Positions 24,682-35,444 of a stretch of DNA of 64,000 nt are shown here, piece by piece. Each line of letters opens with the position of its first letter. Positions within the stretch are counted from its first letter, which is position 1. The stretch is taken from NCBI RefSeq assembly GCF_000725385.1, contig NZ_CP008884.1, positions 2,542,001-2,606,000 on the forward strand, in the 5' to 3' direction. The position numbers and the translations under genes were made by a program. The stretch comes from Dyella japonica A8 (GTDB taxonomy: Bacteria; Pseudomonadota; Gammaproteobacteria; Xanthomonadales; Rhodanobacteraceae). Under the pieces are notes generated by a model. It had not been told where the DNA came from. It did not search any database and saw only the letters and a program-made list of their open reading frames with translations.

Positions 24682-25718
24682 GTCGAGACAAGATGCAGGG
24701 GCGGGCCTTCTGGCGCGTGCTGATCGTGCTGGTGTTGCTGGCGGTGGCCGGCGGCATCGTCTACGGCTGGATGGATTACCAGCGTTTCGTCAGCACGCCG
24801 CTGACCGTATCGGCACAAGCGCCCAGCGTGGACGTGGCCAAGGGCAGCAATCTGCGTGATGTCGTTGGCCTGCTGCGCGAACAGCACGCGACCAGCACCG
24901 GGCCGCTGTACTGGCGCGTGCTGGCCGAGCAGCTGCGCGTTGCCGGTCGCCTGCATGCCGGCGAGTACGCACTGACCGCCGGCATGACGCCGCGCGACCT
25001 GCTGCTCAACATGGCGGCGGGCAAGGTGGTGCAACGTAACTTCACCATCGTGGACGGTTGGAACTTCCGCGACCTGCGCCAGGCGCTGGCCAAGGCGGAC
25101 AAGCTGCGGCAGGACGGCGCCGCGCTGGACGATGCGGCACTGATGGCGAAGATCGGTGCACCGGGTGAAATGCCTGAAGGGCGTTTTCTTCCCGAGACCT
25201 ATGCCTATGTGAAGGGTGATAGCGATCTGGACGTGCTGCGCCGCGCGCACGCCGCGATGGTGAAGATGCTTGACACGCTGTGGGCCCAGCGCGACAGGGA
25301 CGTGCCGTTGGCGACGCCGTATGACGCGCTGATCCTTGCCTCCATCGTGGAAAAGGAAACCGGTCGCGCGGACGAGCGCACGCGTATTGCCGGCGTGTTC
25401 ATTCGCCGCCTGCAGACCCACATGTTGCTGCAGACCGACCCCACCGTGATCTACGGCATGGGCGAAGCGTACGCGGGCAACATCCACAAGTCGGATCTCA
25501 CCACCGACACGCCGTACAACACCTATACGCGCCAGGGTCTGCCGCCCACGCCGATCGCAATGCCGGGCAGGCCCGCCATCGAGGCGGCCCTGCATCCGGC
25601 GTCCGGCACGGAGTTGTATTTCGTGGCGCGCGGTGATGGCACGCATGTGTTCTCCAGCACACTGGACGAGCACAATCACAATGTCGCCTGCTTCCAATTG
25701 AAACGGTGCCAGCCATGA
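24678..25718 (+). CDS. mltG: Endolytic murein transglycosylase MltG
   Basis: Inner-membrane lytic transglycosylase that cuts nascent peptidoglycan glycan strands. Encodes 346 residues. The N-terminal membrane helix (about residues 13-34) is followed by a LysM-like region and the YceG domain with the catalytic segment ASIVEKETG (about residues 221-229) and the [18 protein letters not shown] motif. It overlaps pabC and tmk by 4 nt each. Confidence 0.95.
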   Translation: MSRDKMQGRAFWRVLIVLVLLAVAGGIVYGWMDYQRFVSTPLTVSAQAPSVDVAKGSNLRDVVGLLREQHATSTGPLYWRVLAEQLRVAGRLHAGEYALTAGMTPRDLLLNMAAGKVVQRNFTIVDGWNFRDLRQALAKADKLRQDGAALDDAALMAKIGAPGEMPEGRFLPETYAYVKGDSDLDVLRRAHAAMVKMLDTLWAQRDRDVPLATPYDALILASIVEKETGRADERTRIAGVFIRRLQTHMLLQTDPTVIYGMGEAYAGNIHKSDLTTDTPYNTYTRQGLPPTPIAMPGRPAIEAALHPASGTELYFVARGDGTHVFSSTLDEHNHNVACFQLKRCQP

Positions 25719-26347
25719 TGCGCGGCAAACTCATCACGCTCGAAGGCGGCGAAGGCGCCGGCAAGAGCACCTTGCTTGCCGGCCTGAAGCAGCATCTGCT
25801 GGCACAGGGCGTTGACCTCGTGCAGACGCGTGAGCCCGGCGGCACGCCGCTGGGTGAAGCGGTGCGGGCCATCGTGCTCGACCCTGCGCATCGGGACATG
25901 GGCGCCGAATCCGAACTGCTGCTGATGTTCGCCTCGCGCGCGCAGCTGGTGCGCGAGTGCATCGAACCCGCGCTTGCCGCGGGACGGTGGGTGCTGTGCG
26001 ATCGCTTCACCGACGCGAGCTATGCGTATCAGGGTGGCGGTCGCGGCGTGCCGGTGGAGCGCATCGCCTTGCTGGAGCAGTGGGCGACGCATGGCCTGAC
26101 GCCTGACCTCACCTTGCTGCTCGACCTGCCGGTGGCTACCGGGCGCGCACGCGCCGCGGGCCGTGGCGAGGCCGACCGCATCGAAGTGGAAGGCGATCAC
26201 TTTTTCGAGCGCGTGCGTGCGGCGTATCGCGCGCGTGCGGCGGCTGAGCCGGCGCGCTTTCGCGTCATCGATGCCACGCTTACGCCCCCGGAAGTGCTCG
26301 CGGCTGCGATCCACGCCACCCGTCACTTGTTTGGAGCCGTGGCATGA
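25715..26347 (+). CDS. tmk: Thymidylate kinase
   Basis: Phosphorylates dTMP to dTDP. Encodes 210 residues. P-loop GGEGAGKS (residues 11-18), DR motif [17 protein letters not shown] and the LID region [15 protein letters not shown] are typical. Two adjacent ATG codons (25715 and 25718) are both possible starts; the first gives the 4-nt overlap seen elsewhere in this operon. It overlaps holB by 4 nt at its end. Confidence 0.96.
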   Translation: MMRGKLITLEGGEGAGKSTLLAGLKQHLLAQGVDLVQTREPGGTPLGEAVRAIVLDPAHRDMGAESELLLMFASRAQLVRECIEPALAAGRWVLCDRFTDASYAYQGGGRGVPVERIALLEQWATHGLTPDLTLLLDLPVATGRARAAGRGEADRIEVEGDHFFERVRAAYRARAAAEPARFRVIDATLTPPEVLAAAIHATRHLFGAVA

Positions 26348-27279
26348 GCGCCATGCCGTGGCACGCCGAGCACTGGGCGCGGCTGCAGGCGCGCCGCGCG
26401 CGTGACGCGATGCCCCATGCGCTGCTGCTGTGCGGCCCCGCGGGGCTGGGCAAGCGGGACTTCATGCGGCGTTTCGCCGAAGGCCTGCTGTGCCAGCAGA
26501 CGCGGGATGGCGAGCCATGCGGCCAGTGCCGTAGCTGCCTGTTGTTCGCGGCGGGCACGCATCCGGATTTCGCCGTGCTGAGCTTCGGGCTGCGCAAGGA
26601 CGGCGTGCAACGCAGCGAGATCGTGGTCGACCAGATCCGCGAATGGTCCGCGCGGCTGGCCATGGCCAGCCAGTTCGGCGGCTGGCAGATCGTGTGCATC
26701 GACCCGGCCGACGCCATGAACGCCGCGGCGGCCAATGCGCTGCTGAAGACGCTCGAGGAGCCGTCGCCGCAAACCCTGTTGCTGCTGGTGGCCGATGCGC
26801 CCTGGCGTTTGCCGCAGACCATCCGCAGCCGTTGCCAGCGCATCGAGTTCCATCTGCCGCCGCGCGAGGAAGCCTTGTCCTGGCTGCAGCAGCGTGGCGT
26901 CAAGGATGCCGCCGCCGCACTCGATGCCGCTGGCGGCAATCCGGGAATGGCGTCCGCCTGGGTGGAAGAGGGCGCACTCGCCCGCCGGCAGGAAGTGCGC
27001 AAGGATCTTGGCGCGCTGGCAGCTGGGCGTGGCGAGGCCATGGAAGTGGCCAAGCGCTGGCTCGACAACGAACCCCAGCAACGACTCTGGTTTGCCGCGC
27101 AGGCGGCTGCCGAGGAAATGAAGGGGCGCGCGGTGTCTGGGCAAGGGCCGCTGTCCAGCCAGCTCGATGCCGAGGGACTGGACCTGTGGTACATGGCCGC
27201 GAACCGTGCGCGGGACGCTTTGCGTGGTCCGCTGCGCGGCGACCTGTTGCTGTTGGAGTTGCTCGCCCGCTGGCATTGA
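26344..27279 (+). CDS. holB: DNA polymerase III subunit delta'
   Basis: Clamp-loader subunit that works with DnaX and delta. Encodes 311 residues. The P-loop is degenerate (GPAGLGKRD, residues 31-39), as expected for the non-hydrolysing delta' subunit. A zinc-binding cysteine set ([16 protein letters not shown]) and the sensor segments [18 protein letters not shown] and TIRSRCQRI follow. It is the last gene of the overlapping pabB-holB run. Confidence 0.95.
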   Translation: MSAMPWHAEHWARLQARRARDAMPHALLLCGPAGLGKRDFMRRFAEGLLCQQTRDGEPCGQCRSCLLFAAGTHPDFAVLSFGLRKDGVQRSEIVVDQIREWSARLAMASQFGGWQIVCIDPADAMNAAAANALLKTLEEPSPQTLLLLVADAPWRLPQTIRSRCQRIEFHLPPREEALSWLQQRGVKDAAAALDAAGGNPGMASAWVEEGALARRQEVRKDLGALAAGRGEAMEVAKRWLDNEPQQRLWFAAQAAAEEMKGRAVSGQGPLSSQLDAEGLDLWYMAANRARDALRGPLRGDLLLLELLARWH

Positions 27280-27320
27280 GCGGGCCCTGACATGGATGGG
27301 TCGTCGGCAGGTGTTCTCCT

Positions 27321-28985
27321 ATGGGAAAGCCCGCTGACAGGCCGTCTACCTACGCTGACATGATGACGTTTTCCTCCCAACGCCACTTCGCCGTCTGGCC
27401 GTGGATCGCCCTCCTGCTCCTGCTGGTCATGCGACTGGCATGGCTCAACGCGTACACGCTCAACTCGGACGAAGCGCAGCATGCGCACGTTGCCTGGGCG
27501 TGGACGCAAGGGCTGCTGCCTTACCGCGACGTGTTCGACAACCACGGCCCCTTGTTCAGCTGGCTTCATTCGCCGCTGCTGCATTGGCTGGACAACCGTC
27601 CCGACGTACTGACCTGGCTGCGTCTGGCCATGCAGTTCTGGTACGTCGTTGCGCTGGGTGCCACGGGGTGGATGGCCCGGCGCCTTTACGGTTGGCGCGT
27701 GGCGGTGGTGGTCGTGCTGGTGGCGGGGTTGTTCCCGCGCTTCTTCGTCGTCACCGGGCAGTTCCGCACCGACGACATGTGGACGGCGATGTGGTTGCTG
27801 GGGCTGGCCTTCATTGCCGGCGCGCCGCCGCGTGCGTGGCGTTACTTCGTCGCTGGGCTAGCCTTCGGCTGTGCCTTGTCCGTTTCGCAGAAAACCCTGG
27901 TGTTGCTGGCCACCACGCTGGTCGCCGCCGGCATCGTGCGCCTGCTGCGTCCGGTGGATGCACCGCGCGCCGGTGTCCGTTGCTGGGCGGCCGCCTTGCT
28001 CGGCTTGCTGGTGGTTCCGACGATCTTCGTCATCTGGCTGGCGATGCAGGGTGTGCTGGACGACGCCTGGTACGGGCTGGCCGGATACAACGTGGGCGGT
28101 GCCGGCAAGCGGCATGCGGCGCAGCAGGGCCTGTGGTTCGTGTTGCTGGCGGTGGGCCTGATTGCGCTTTGCCTTCACCAGGTGCGTCAGCGTTCCGTGC
28201 GTGGCTTCGACTGGACCGTGTTCTTCGCCCTGCAGGGCGGCTTGTTCCTGTTCCTGATCTGGTTCATCTGGCCACTGATCACCAAGCAGGATTTCCTGCC
28301 GGTGATTCCGGTGCTCACGATGGCGGCGGTCGGCTGGATGTCGACGTGGCAATGGCTGGTGGCTCGTCCGCGGCTGCAGCGGGCGTTGCCGGTGGTCGTG
28401 CTGGCGCTGGAGTTGGCGACCGTGCTGATCTACGCGCCGCCCTGGCGCGATACCCTCGCCGGACAGCGCCAAGAGCTGGCGACCGTGCTGCACTATACGG
28501 ACGAGACGGACACCGTGATGGATCCGAAGGGCGACTCGGTTTTCCGCACGCGCCCCTACTATCCCGTGATTGAAAGTCTGGCCATGCGGCGACTGCGTCG
28601 TGGCCAGATGGCCGACACCATTGCCGATGACCTGGTCAACCGCCGGACCATGCTGGTGATCCTGCGTCGCCTGCCGCCGTCCAGTGCGCGCTTCGTGATG
28701 CTCAATTACGTGAATGCGGGCGGCGACATCTGGGTGGCGGGTCGTATGCTTGCCGACCAGCAGGCGAGCCAGACGATCGAAGTGAATGTGCCCGGAGACT
28801 ATGCCGTGACCGACGGCCACCAGCGCCTCAGTGGCAGCCTGGACGGTGGCCCGGTGGCGGATCACTGGTTCCTTGACCGCGGCACCCATCATCTGGTGTT
28901 GGGTGGTGGTACGCCCGTGGCCTTGGTGTGGTCCCAGGCCTTCGACCGTGGCTGGCGTCCCGCGCCTCCTGTTCTAGGAGGCTGA
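27321..28985 (+). CDS. Integral-membrane glycosyltransferase (GT39/ArnT-like)
   Basis: Encodes 554 residues with about ten hydrophobic helices (roughly residues 25-405) and a periplasmic C-terminal domain. The first large loop carries LNSDEAQHAHVAW and LLPYRDVFDNHGPLFSWL, the acidic-pair region typical of polyprenyl-phosphate-sugar dependent GT-C enzymes such as ArnT and PMT. It should transfer a sugar from a lipid carrier to an acceptor in the periplasm. The acceptor is unknown. The ATG at 27321 has no clear Shine-Dalgarno; Met at 27360 is an alternative. The following PIG-L gene starts 1 nt after the stop. Confidence 0.8.
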   Translation: MGKPADRPSTYADMMTFSSQRHFAVWPWIALLLLLVMRLAWLNAYTLNSDEAQHAHVAWAWTQGLLPYRDVFDNHGPLFSWLHSPLLHWLDNRPDVLTWLRLAMQFWYVVALGATGWMARRLYGWRVAVVVVLVAGLFPRFFVVTGQFRTDDMWTAMWLLGLAFIAGAPPRAWRYFVAGLAFGCALSVSQKTLVLLATTLVAAGIVRLLRPVDAPRAGVRCWAAALLGLLVVPTIFVIWLAMQGVLDDAWYGLAGYNVGGAGKRHAAQQGLWFVLLAVGLIALCLHQVRQRSVRGFDWTVFFALQGGLFLFLIWFIWPLITKQDFLPVIPVLTMAAVGWMSTWQWLVARPRLQRALPVVVLALELATVLIYAPPWRDTLAGQRQELATVLHYTDETDTVMDPKGDSVFRTRPYYPVIESLAMRRLRRGQMADTIADDLVNRRTMLVILRRLPPSSARFVMLNYVNAGGDIWVAGRMLADQQASQTIEVNVPGDYAVTDGHQRLSGSLDGGPVADHWFLDRGTHHLVLGGGTPVALVWSQAFDRGWRPAPPVLGG

Positions 28986-28986
28986 C

Positions 28987-29925
28987 GTGGCCTTGACCCT
29001 GAATAGCGGGACACGGCTTCTAGTCGTGGCCCCGCACCCCGACGACGAATCGATCGCCACCGGTGAGCTGATCCAGCAGGTGCGGCAAGCTGGCGGCGAG
29101 GTGCAGATCGTCCTGCTCACCAATGGCGACAACAACCCCTGGCCGCAGCGCTGGGTGGAGCGCCGCATCCGCATTGGCGCCGACGAGCGCCGGCGCTGGG
29201 GCGAGCGACGCCGGGCCGAGGTGGCCCGCGCCCTGACCCAGCTGGGCGTGGATGCGCAGGCCCTGCAGCCACAAGGGTGGCCTGACATGGGGGTGACCGG
29301 GCTGCTGTGTACGGCGCTGGATGCCAGCGTTGCCGTGATCCAGGAGCGCCTTGATGATTTCCGGCCGACCCTGGTGGCCTTGCCGTCACTGGGGGATCGC
29401 CATCCGGACCATGGCGCGGCCCACGTGCTGACCCGCCTGGCCGTGGCCGGTCGGGAAGGGGCGCCACCCAGGATGCTGTCCTACCTCGTGCATGGTCACG
29501 ACATGGCCGGGACAGGCAGGGTGAAGCTGGACTCCTCGGTGGGCTTGCACGCCAACAAAATGGCCGCACTCGCCTGCCACGGCAGCCAGATGGCCCTCAG
29601 TGGCAAGCGCATGCGCCGCCTTGCCGACCGTGCCGAGCGCTACCACTGGACCCGGGATGCCTCGCCGGTCACGGAGTCGGCGGTGCTGCCGTGGCGCCCG
29701 TCGCCGCTGCTGCAGCGGTGGCTGCGTCTGACCCTGGTGGACGGGCAGGGTATTCGCGAGTGGTCCTGGCGCCGGGCGCCGCTGGCCATGGACGGGCAGG
29801 GGCGATACGTCCTGCACGGGCTGGACCCGTCGGTCGCCGGGCCGCGCTTCGCCAAGCTTCACATGAATCTTCCGTCGCCCTGGATCTTCGACCGATGGGG
29901 CTGGTGCGAGCTCCACGGGGCCTAG
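28987..29925 (+). CDS. PIG-L family (LmbE-like) deacetylase
   Basis: Encodes 312 residues from a GTG start. The zinc motif PHPDDE (about residues 16-21) is near the N-terminus and is paired with GDRHPDHGAAH, as in GlcNAc-PI and other N-acetylglucosamine deacetylases. No signal peptide is visible, so the catalytic domain would be cytoplasmic. The C-terminal ~90 residues are extra and beta-rich. It is almost certainly co-transcribed with the upstream membrane glycosyltransferase, suggesting a shared sugar-lipid or glycan modification pathway. The substrate is unknown. Confidence 0.88.
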   Translation: MALTLNSGTRLLVVAPHPDDESIATGELIQQVRQAGGEVQIVLLTNGDNNPWPQRWVERRIRIGADERRRWGERRRAEVARALTQLGVDAQALQPQGWPDMGVTGLLCTALDASVAVIQERLDDFRPTLVALPSLGDRHPDHGAAHVLTRLAVAGREGAPPRMLSYLVHGHDMAGTGRVKLDSSVGLHANKMAALACHGSQMALSGKRMRRLADRAERYHWTRDASPVTESAVLPWRPSPLLQRWLRLTLVDGQGIREWSWRRAPLAMDGQGRYVLHGLDPSVAGPRFAKLHMNLPSPWIFDRWGWCELHGA

Positions 29926-30043
29926 TCGGCCTTCGGGGCGCGCCGTCCCCGTCACAATCCGTCGACATCTCGCTTGTCGCTGGGTCGCGGCGGTCGTTAC
30001 GATGCGGGCAGGGGCGCCGCATCAATGGCGTGCAGGAGCAGTC

Positions 30044-30400
30044 ATGAATCCGGTCATTGCCGCCCGCCAGGGCATTATTTCGTTGAAGATCAAGGACGCG
30101 GCGTCGCTCTACAACGCCTATATGCCTTTTCTGAAGAGCGGCGGCCTGTTCGCGCCCACCGCCCAGAAGTACTCGCTGGGCGACGAAGTGGTGCTGCTGA
30201 TCAACCTCACCGACGAGGGTGAGCGCCTCTCGGTCGCCGGCAAGGTCGTCTGGGTCACCCCGATCGGCGCGCAGGGCAACCGTACCGCCGGCATCGGCGT
30301 GCAGTTCAACGAATCCGCCGATGGCGAGGCGGCCCGCACCCGCATTGAGAACATCCTGGCCGGCATGGCCGGTTCCGAGCGGCCCACGCACACCATGTAA
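30044..30400 (+). CDS. pilZ: PilZ-domain type IV pilus assembly protein
   Basis: Encodes 118 residues from an ATG preceded by AGGAG. Similar to the founding PilZ protein of type IV pilus biogenesis: ARQGIISLKIKDAASLYNAYMPFLKSGGLFAPT is characteristic. It lacks the canonical RxxxR and D/NxSxxG c-di-GMP-binding motifs, as do PilZ proteins of Pseudomonas and Xanthomonas. In those genomes pilZ is next to holB; here two genes lie between. Confidence 0.93.
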   Translation: MNPVIAARQGIISLKIKDAASLYNAYMPFLKSGGLFAPTAQKYSLGDEVVLLINLTDEGERLSVAGKVVWVTPIGAQGNRTAGIGVQFNESADGEAARTRIENILAGMAGSERPTHTM

Positions 30401-30472
30401 GACATTGGTAGTAATTGCTTGCGCCGACGGGCGCGCGCCCCTGCAAATCGCCTTCCAAGTGCCGATCAAGGC

Positions 30473-30500
30473 TTGTTGTTGTTAAGCGCACTGATACAAT
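30473..30500 (+). promoter_or_regulatory. Probable promoter of the nuo operon
   Basis: TTGTTG (30473-30478), 16-bp spacer, TACAAT (30495-30500), 168 nt upstream of nuoA. The remaining leader has no obvious gene. Confidence 0.6.
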
Positions 30501-30668
30501 GTCGCGATTCCCGACTCTGATCGTGGAAAGTCGGACGTTCGCTGCTGCGCAAGCATCGTGATCGTGGTGCATAACCCTTGGCCTTCACGGGCCATGCCGA
30601 ATCCGGTTCCGGACCGTTTCCCCGACGGTCACTGATGCGCCAAAGACGGCGCGGAGGTACGTTTTACC

Positions 30669-31025
30669 GTGCTTGCCGAATATTGGCCCATTCTGCTGTT
30701 CATCGGCGTTGCCGCCGGCCTTGGCGTGGTGCTGCTGGTCATTGGCCTCCTGGCCGGCCCCCGTCGACCCGAATCGGAGAAGCTCTCGCCCTACGAGTGC
30801 GGCTTCGAGGCCTTCGAAGACGCGCGCATGCGCTTCGACGTGCGGTACTACCTGCTGGCGATCCTGTTCATCATTTTCGACCTGGAAATCGCCTTCCTGT
30901 TCCCGTGGGCAGTGGTGTTCCAGAAGATCGGCATCGTCGCGCTGATTGAAATGGCGCTGTTCCTGCTGCTCCTTGTCATTGGTTTTGCTTACGTGTGGAA
31001 GAAGGGAGCACTGGAATGGGAGTGA
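30669..31025 (+). CDS. nuoA: NADH-quinone oxidoreductase subunit A
   Basis: Small membrane subunit of complex I at the junction with the peripheral arm. Encodes 118 residues from a GTG start, with CGGAGG upstream. Three membrane helices and the conserved loop [24 protein letters not shown] are seen. It overlaps nuoB by 10 nt. Confidence 0.97.
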   Translation: MLAEYWPILLFIGVAAGLGVVLLVIGLLAGPRRPESEKLSPYECGFEAFEDARMRFDVRYYLLAILFIIFDLEIAFLFPWAVVFQKIGIVALIEMALFLLLLVIGFAYVWKKGALEWE

Positions 31026-31573
31026 TCTCGTCCCTTGACCGGGTGATGCACAACCCGCAGCCGTTGAACCTGGTGGACGACATCCTGCGTCCGGCCGAGG
31101 ACAACCCCGTCATCCAGCGCGGTTTCGCCACCACCAGCGTCGACGCCCTGATGAACTGGGCGCGCACCGGTTCGATGTGGCCGATGACCTTTGGTCTGGC
31201 CTGCTGCGCCGTGGAAATGATGCATGCCGGCGCCGCGCGCCTGGACCTGGACCGCTACGGCGTGGTGTTCCGCCCGAGTCCGCGCCAGTCCGACGTGATG
31301 ATCGTGGCCGGCACCCTGGTCAACAAGATGGCCCCGGCGCTGCGCAAGGTCTACGACCAGATGCCCGACCCGAAGTGGGTCATCTCCATGGGTAGCTGCG
31401 CCAATGGTGGCGGCTACTACCACTACTCGTACTCGGTGGTGCGCGGCTGCGATCGCATCGTGCCGGTGGACATCTACGTGCCCGGCTGCCCGCCGACGGC
31501 CGAAGCGCTGATCCACGGCATCCTGCAGTTGCAGAAGAAGATCCGCCGCACCAACACCATCGCGCGTTCTTAA
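31016..31573 (+). CDS. nuoB: NADH-quinone oxidoreductase subunit B
   Basis: Carries the terminal [4Fe-4S] cluster N2 that donates electrons to quinone. Encodes 185 residues. Cluster ligands are visible in [21 protein letters not shown] and [11 protein letters not shown]. The ATG at 31016 gives the conserved N-terminus [22 protein letters not shown] lies upstream. Confidence 0.98.
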   Translation: MGVISSLDRVMHNPQPLNLVDDILRPAEDNPVIQRGFATTSVDALMNWARTGSMWPMTFGLACCAVEMMHAGAARLDLDRYGVVFRPSPRQSDVMIVAGTLVNKMAPALRKVYDQMPDPKWVISMGSCANGGGYYHYSYSVVRGCDRIVPVDIYVPGCPPTAEALIHGILQLQKKIRRTNTIARS

Positions 31574-31589
31574 AAGGCGCAGCTGAGCC

Positions 31590-32318
31590 ATGACTGATAC
31601 TCCGATCAACTCGCTGGCCGAGCGCCTGTCCGCGCGATTCGGCGACACGCTGAAGATCAGCGTCGTCCGCAACGAAGTCACCGCCGAAGTGGCCGCCGCC
31701 GACCTGCTCGCGGTGGCCACCGCGCTGCGTGACGAGGCACCGTTCCGTTTCGGCGTGCCCATCGACGTCTGCGGCGTCGACTACATGAGCTACGGCCAGA
31801 CCGAGTGGGACACCGAAACCGTGTCCGGCACGGGTTTCTCGCGTGGCGTCGAGGGCGAGGCCATGGGCCGCTTCAAGTGGTCCGACCGTCCGCGTCCCGA
31901 TACGCTGCCGAACCGCTTCGCTTCCATCGTTCACCTGCTGTCGCTGGAGAACAACCAGCGCGTGCGCCTGCGCGTGTTCTGCGAAGACGACACGCTGCCG
32001 GTGGTGCCCTCGCTGACCGGCATCTACCCGGGCGTGAACTGGTTCGAGCGCGAGTCGTTCGACCTGTACGGCATCGTCTACGAAGGCCATCCGGACCTGC
32101 GCCGCATCCTTACCGACTATGGCTTCGTCGGCCATCCGTTCCGCAAGGACTTCCCGCTGATCGGCAACGTCGAAGTACGTTACGACCCCGAGCAGAAGCG
32201 CGTGGTGTACGAACCCGTGTCGATCGAACCGCGCGTGCTCGTGCCGCGCGTCATCCGTGACGACGCCGACCTGCTGCAGGCCAAGGCCGAGGCGGCCGAC
32301 AACTGGCGGAATAACTGA
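31590..32318 (+). CDS. nuoC: NADH-quinone oxidoreductase subunit C
   Basis: Peripheral-arm 30-kDa subunit that helps form the connection to the quinone site. Encodes 242 residues. The family signature is [27 protein letters not shown] in the second half. It is a separate gene from nuoD, unlike the fused nuoCD of Escherichia coli. Confidence 0.97.
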   Translation: MTDTPINSLAERLSARFGDTLKISVVRNEVTAEVAAADLLAVATALRDEAPFRFGVPIDVCGVDYMSYGQTEWDTETVSGTGFSRGVEGEAMGRFKWSDRPRPDTLPNRFASIVHLLSLENNQRVRLRVFCEDDTLPVVPSLTGIYPGVNWFERESFDLYGIVYEGHPDLRRILTDYGFVGHPFRKDFPLIGNVEVRYDPEQKRVVYEPVSIEPRVLVPRVIRDDADLLQAKAEAADNWRNN

Positions 32319-32320
32319 TC

Positions 32321-33574
32321 ATGCAAGAAATCCGCAACTACACGATGAACTTCGGCCCGCAGCATCCCGCTGCGCACGGCGTGCTGCGCCTGGTGCTGGA
32401 GATGGACGGCGAAACCGTCGTTCGCGCCGATCCGCACGTGGGCCTGCTCCACCGTGGCACGGAAAAGCTGGCCGAGTCCAAGCCGTTCAACCAGTCGATC
32501 GGCTACATGGATCGCCTCGACTACGTGTCGATGATGTGCAACGAGCACGCCTACGTGCGCGCCATCGAAACCCTGATGGGTATCGAGGTGCCGGAGCGTG
32601 CGCAGTACATCCGCACCATGTTCGACGAGATCACCCGCATCCTGAACCACCTCATGTGGGTCGGCTCCAACGCGCTCGACCTGGGTGCGATGGCGGTGTT
32701 CCTGTACGCGTTCCGTGAGCGCGAGGAACTGATGGACGTTTACGAGGCGGTGTCGGGCGCGCGCATGCACGCGACCTACTACCGTCCGGGCGGCGTCTAC
32801 CGCGACCTGCCGGACCACATGTCGCAGTACCGCGAGTCGCCCTGGCACAAGGGCAAGGATCTCAAGCGCCTCAACAGCTGGCGCGAAGGCTCCATGCTCG
32901 ACTACCTCGAAGCGTTCACCAGCGACTTCCCGACCAAGGTGGACGAGTACGAGGAACTGCTCACCAACAACCGCATCTGGAAGCAGCGCACCGTCGGCAT
33001 CGGCGTCATCCCGCCGGAAAAGGCCCAGGCCTGGGGCATGACGGGCGTGATGCTGCGCGGCTCGGGCATTGCCTGGGATCTGCGCAAGAAGCAGCCGTAC
33101 GCCAAGTACGCCGAGATGGATTTCGACATCCCGGTGGGCGTGGGCGGCGACTGCTACGACCGTTACCTGGTTCGCGTCGAAGAGATGCGCCAGTCTAACC
33201 GCATCATCCAGCAGTGCGTGAAGTGGCTGAAGGCCAACCCGGGCCCGGTCATCGTGCAGAACTACAAGGTCGCTCCGCCTCATCGTGAAACGATGAAGGA
33301 AGACATGGAAGCGCTGATCCACCACTTCAAGCTCTTCACCGAGGGCTATGGCGTGCCGGCCGGTGAAACCTACGCCGCCGTCGAAGCGCCGAAGGGCGAG
33401 TTCGGCTGCTACCTGGTCTCCGACGGTGCGAACAAGCCGTTCCGCGTGCATCTGCGCGCCCCGGGTTTTGCCCATCTGTCGTCGATGGACGCCATCGTGC
33501 GCGGCCACATGCTGGCCGACGTGGTGGCGATGATCGGTACCTACGACCTCGTGTTCGGCGAAGTCGATCGCTGA
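32321..33574 (+). CDS. nuoD: NADH-quinone oxidoreductase subunit D
   Basis: 49-kDa-type subunit forming the quinone pocket with NuoB. Encodes 417 residues. [32 protein letters not shown] and the C-terminal [14 protein letters not shown] are all typical. Starts 2 nt after nuoC. Confidence 0.98.
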   Translation: MQEIRNYTMNFGPQHPAAHGVLRLVLEMDGETVVRADPHVGLLHRGTEKLAESKPFNQSIGYMDRLDYVSMMCNEHAYVRAIETLMGIEVPERAQYIRTMFDEITRILNHLMWVGSNALDLGAMAVFLYAFREREELMDVYEAVSGARMHATYYRPGGVYRDLPDHMSQYRESPWHKGKDLKRLNSWREGSMLDYLEAFTSDFPTKVDEYEELLTNNRIWKQRTVGIGVIPPEKAQAWGMTGVMLRGSGIAWDLRKKQPYAKYAEMDFDIPVGVGGDCYDRYLVRVEEMRQSNRIIQQCVKWLKANPGPVIVQNYKVAPPHRETMKEDMEALIHHFKLFTEGYGVPAGETYAAVEAPKGEFGCYLVSDGANKPFRVHLRAPGFAHLSSMDAIVRGHMLADVVAMIGTYDLVFGEVDR

Positions 33575-33593
33575 GCCCGGGAGGAAAGCACAC

Positions 33594-34121
33594 ATGAAAG
33601 CCACCGGAAATTACGAGCAGGTCAAGAACGTCGACCCGCTCGTCGTACTCAACGAACACACTCGTCATCACATCGAGGAGTGGGTTGCCCGTTTCCCTGC
33701 GGACCGCAAGCGTTCGGCGCTGATCCAGTCGCTGTTCGCCGCGCAGGAACAGAACCACGGCTTCCTGACCGACGAGCTGATCGTCGCGGTAGCCAAGTAC
33801 CTCGACCTGCCCTCTGTGTGGGCCTACGAGGTCGCCACCTTCTACTCGATGCTCGAGACGAAGCCGGTGGGCCGCAACAACGTCGCCATCTGCACCAACA
33901 TCTCGTGCTGGCTCAACGGCGCAGAAGAGCTGGTGGCGCACGCCGAGAAAAAGCTGGGTATCAAGCTCGGTGAAAGCACCGCCGATGGCCGCGTGTATCT
34001 GAAGCGCGAAGAAGAATGCATCGCCGCTTGCGCCTCCGCGCCGGCGATGACCGTCAATGGTCACTACCACGAGCGTCTCTCGATCCAGAAGATCGACGAG
34101 ATTCTCGACGGTCTCAAGTAA
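33594..34121 (+). CDS. nuoE: NADH-quinone oxidoreductase subunit E
   Basis: 24-kDa-type subunit with the [2Fe-2S] cluster N1a, part of the NADH dehydrogenase module. Encodes 175 residues. Thioredoxin-like fold with ligand cysteines in CTNISC and ECIAACASAP. GGAGG precedes the ATG. Confidence 0.97.
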   Translation: MKATGNYEQVKNVDPLVVLNEHTRHHIEEWVARFPADRKRSALIQSLFAAQEQNHGFLTDELIVAVAKYLDLPSVWAYEVATFYSMLETKPVGRNNVAICTNISCWLNGAEELVAHAEKKLGIKLGESTADGRVYLKREEECIAACASAPAMTVNGHYHERLSIQKIDEILDGLK

Positions 34122-34133
34122 GGGCAGGGCGCA

Positions 34134-35444
34134 ATGGCTTACGGACCCGCACCCAAAGAACACCAGGTCGTCTACACCACGCTGCATTTCGACAAGCCGT
34201 GGGCGATGGACAGCTATACCCAGGTCGGTGGTTATGAAGCGTGGAAGAAGATCCTCGCCGAGAAGCCCGATCCGAATGCTCTGATCGAAGAGATCAAGAA
34301 GAGCAACCTGCGCGGCCGTGGCGGCGCAGGCTTCCCGACCGGCCTGAAGTGGTCCTTCATGCCGAAGGGTGACATGCAGAAGTACATCCTCTGCAATTCG
34401 GACGAATCCGAGCCGGGCACCTGCAAAGACCGCGACATCCTGCGCTTCAACCCGCATGCGGTGATCGAAGGCATGGCCATTGCGTGCTATTGCACGGGCT
34501 CGACCGTTGCCTACAACTACCTGCGTGGCGAGTTCCATCACGAGCCCTTCGAGCACTTCGAAGAAGCGCTGAAGGAAGCCTACGCCGCGGGTCTGCTCGG
34601 CAAGAACATTCAGGGTACCGGCCTCAATGTGGACATCTATGGCGCACTCGGCGCCGGTGCCTACATCTGCGGCGAAGAAACCGCGTTGATGGAATCGCTG
34701 GAAGGCAAGAAGGGCCAGCCGCGCTTCAAGCCGCCGTTCCCGGCCAACTTCGGCCTGTACGGCAAGCCCAGCACCATCAACAACACCGAAACCTACGCCT
34801 CGGTGCCGGCCATCCTGCGCAAGGGTGCCGACTGGTTCCTGGCGCAGAGCAAGACCAAGAACGGTGGTCCGAAGATCTTCTCGGTCTCCGGTTGCGTGCA
34901 GAAGGGCGGCAATTTCGAAGTGCCGCTGGGCACCACCTTCGACGAACTGCTGGAAATGGCCGGTGGCCTGCGTCCGGGTCGCACGCTGAAGGGCGCGATC
35001 CCCGGTGGCGTGTCCATGCCGGTGTTGCGTGCCGAGCAGCTGAAGGGCCTGCCGTTCGACTACGACACCCTGCGTGACCTCAAGACGGGCCTGGGCTCGG
35101 GCGCCATCGTGGTGCTCGACGACACCGTCTGCACGGTCCGCTTCACCCGCCGCATCTCGCAGTTCTTCCACAAGGAAAGCTGCGGCCAGTGCACCCCGTG
35201 CCGTGAAGGCACCGGCTGGATGCACCGCGTGCTGGACCGCATCGTGGAAGGCAAGGGCACGATGGACGACCTGCACCGCCTCAAGGCCATTGCCGGCCAG
35301 ATCGAAGGCCACACCATCTGCGCGTTCGGCGAAGCCGCCGCGTGGCCGGTGCAGGGCTTCCTGCGCCAGTTCTGGGATGAATTCGAGTACTACATCGTCA
35401 ATGGCCGCTCCATTGTCGACGACAAGCTTGGAGCCGCCGCATGA
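34134..35444 (+). CDS. nuoF: NADH-quinone oxidoreductase subunit F
   Basis: NADH- and FMN-binding subunit and entry point for electrons. Encodes 436 residues. [10 protein letters not shown] (residues 61-70) contacts [19 protein letters not shown] follows, and cluster N3 ligands begin in [10 protein letters not shown] (Cys350, 353, 356). Overlaps nuoG by 4 nt. Confidence 0.98.
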   Translation: MAYGPAPKEHQVVYTTLHFDKPWAMDSYTQVGGYEAWKKILAEKPDPNALIEEIKKSNLRGRGGAGFPTGLKWSFMPKGDMQKYILCNSDESEPGTCKDRDILRFNPHAVIEGMAIACYCTGSTVAYNYLRGEFHHEPFEHFEEALKEAYAAGLLGKNIQGTGLNVDIYGALGAGAYICGEETALMESLEGKKGQPRFKPPFPANFGLYGKPSTINNTETYASVPAILRKGADWFLAQSKTKNGGPKIFSVSGCVQKGGNFEVPLGTTFDELLEMAGGLRPGRTLKGAIPGGVSMPVLRAEQLKGLPFDYDTLRDLKTGLGSGAIVVLDDTVCTVRFTRRISQFFHKESCGQCTPCREGTGWMHRVLDRIVEGKGTMDDLHRLKAIAGQIEGHTICAFGEAAAWPVQGFLRQFWDEFEYYIVNGRSIVDDKLGAAA

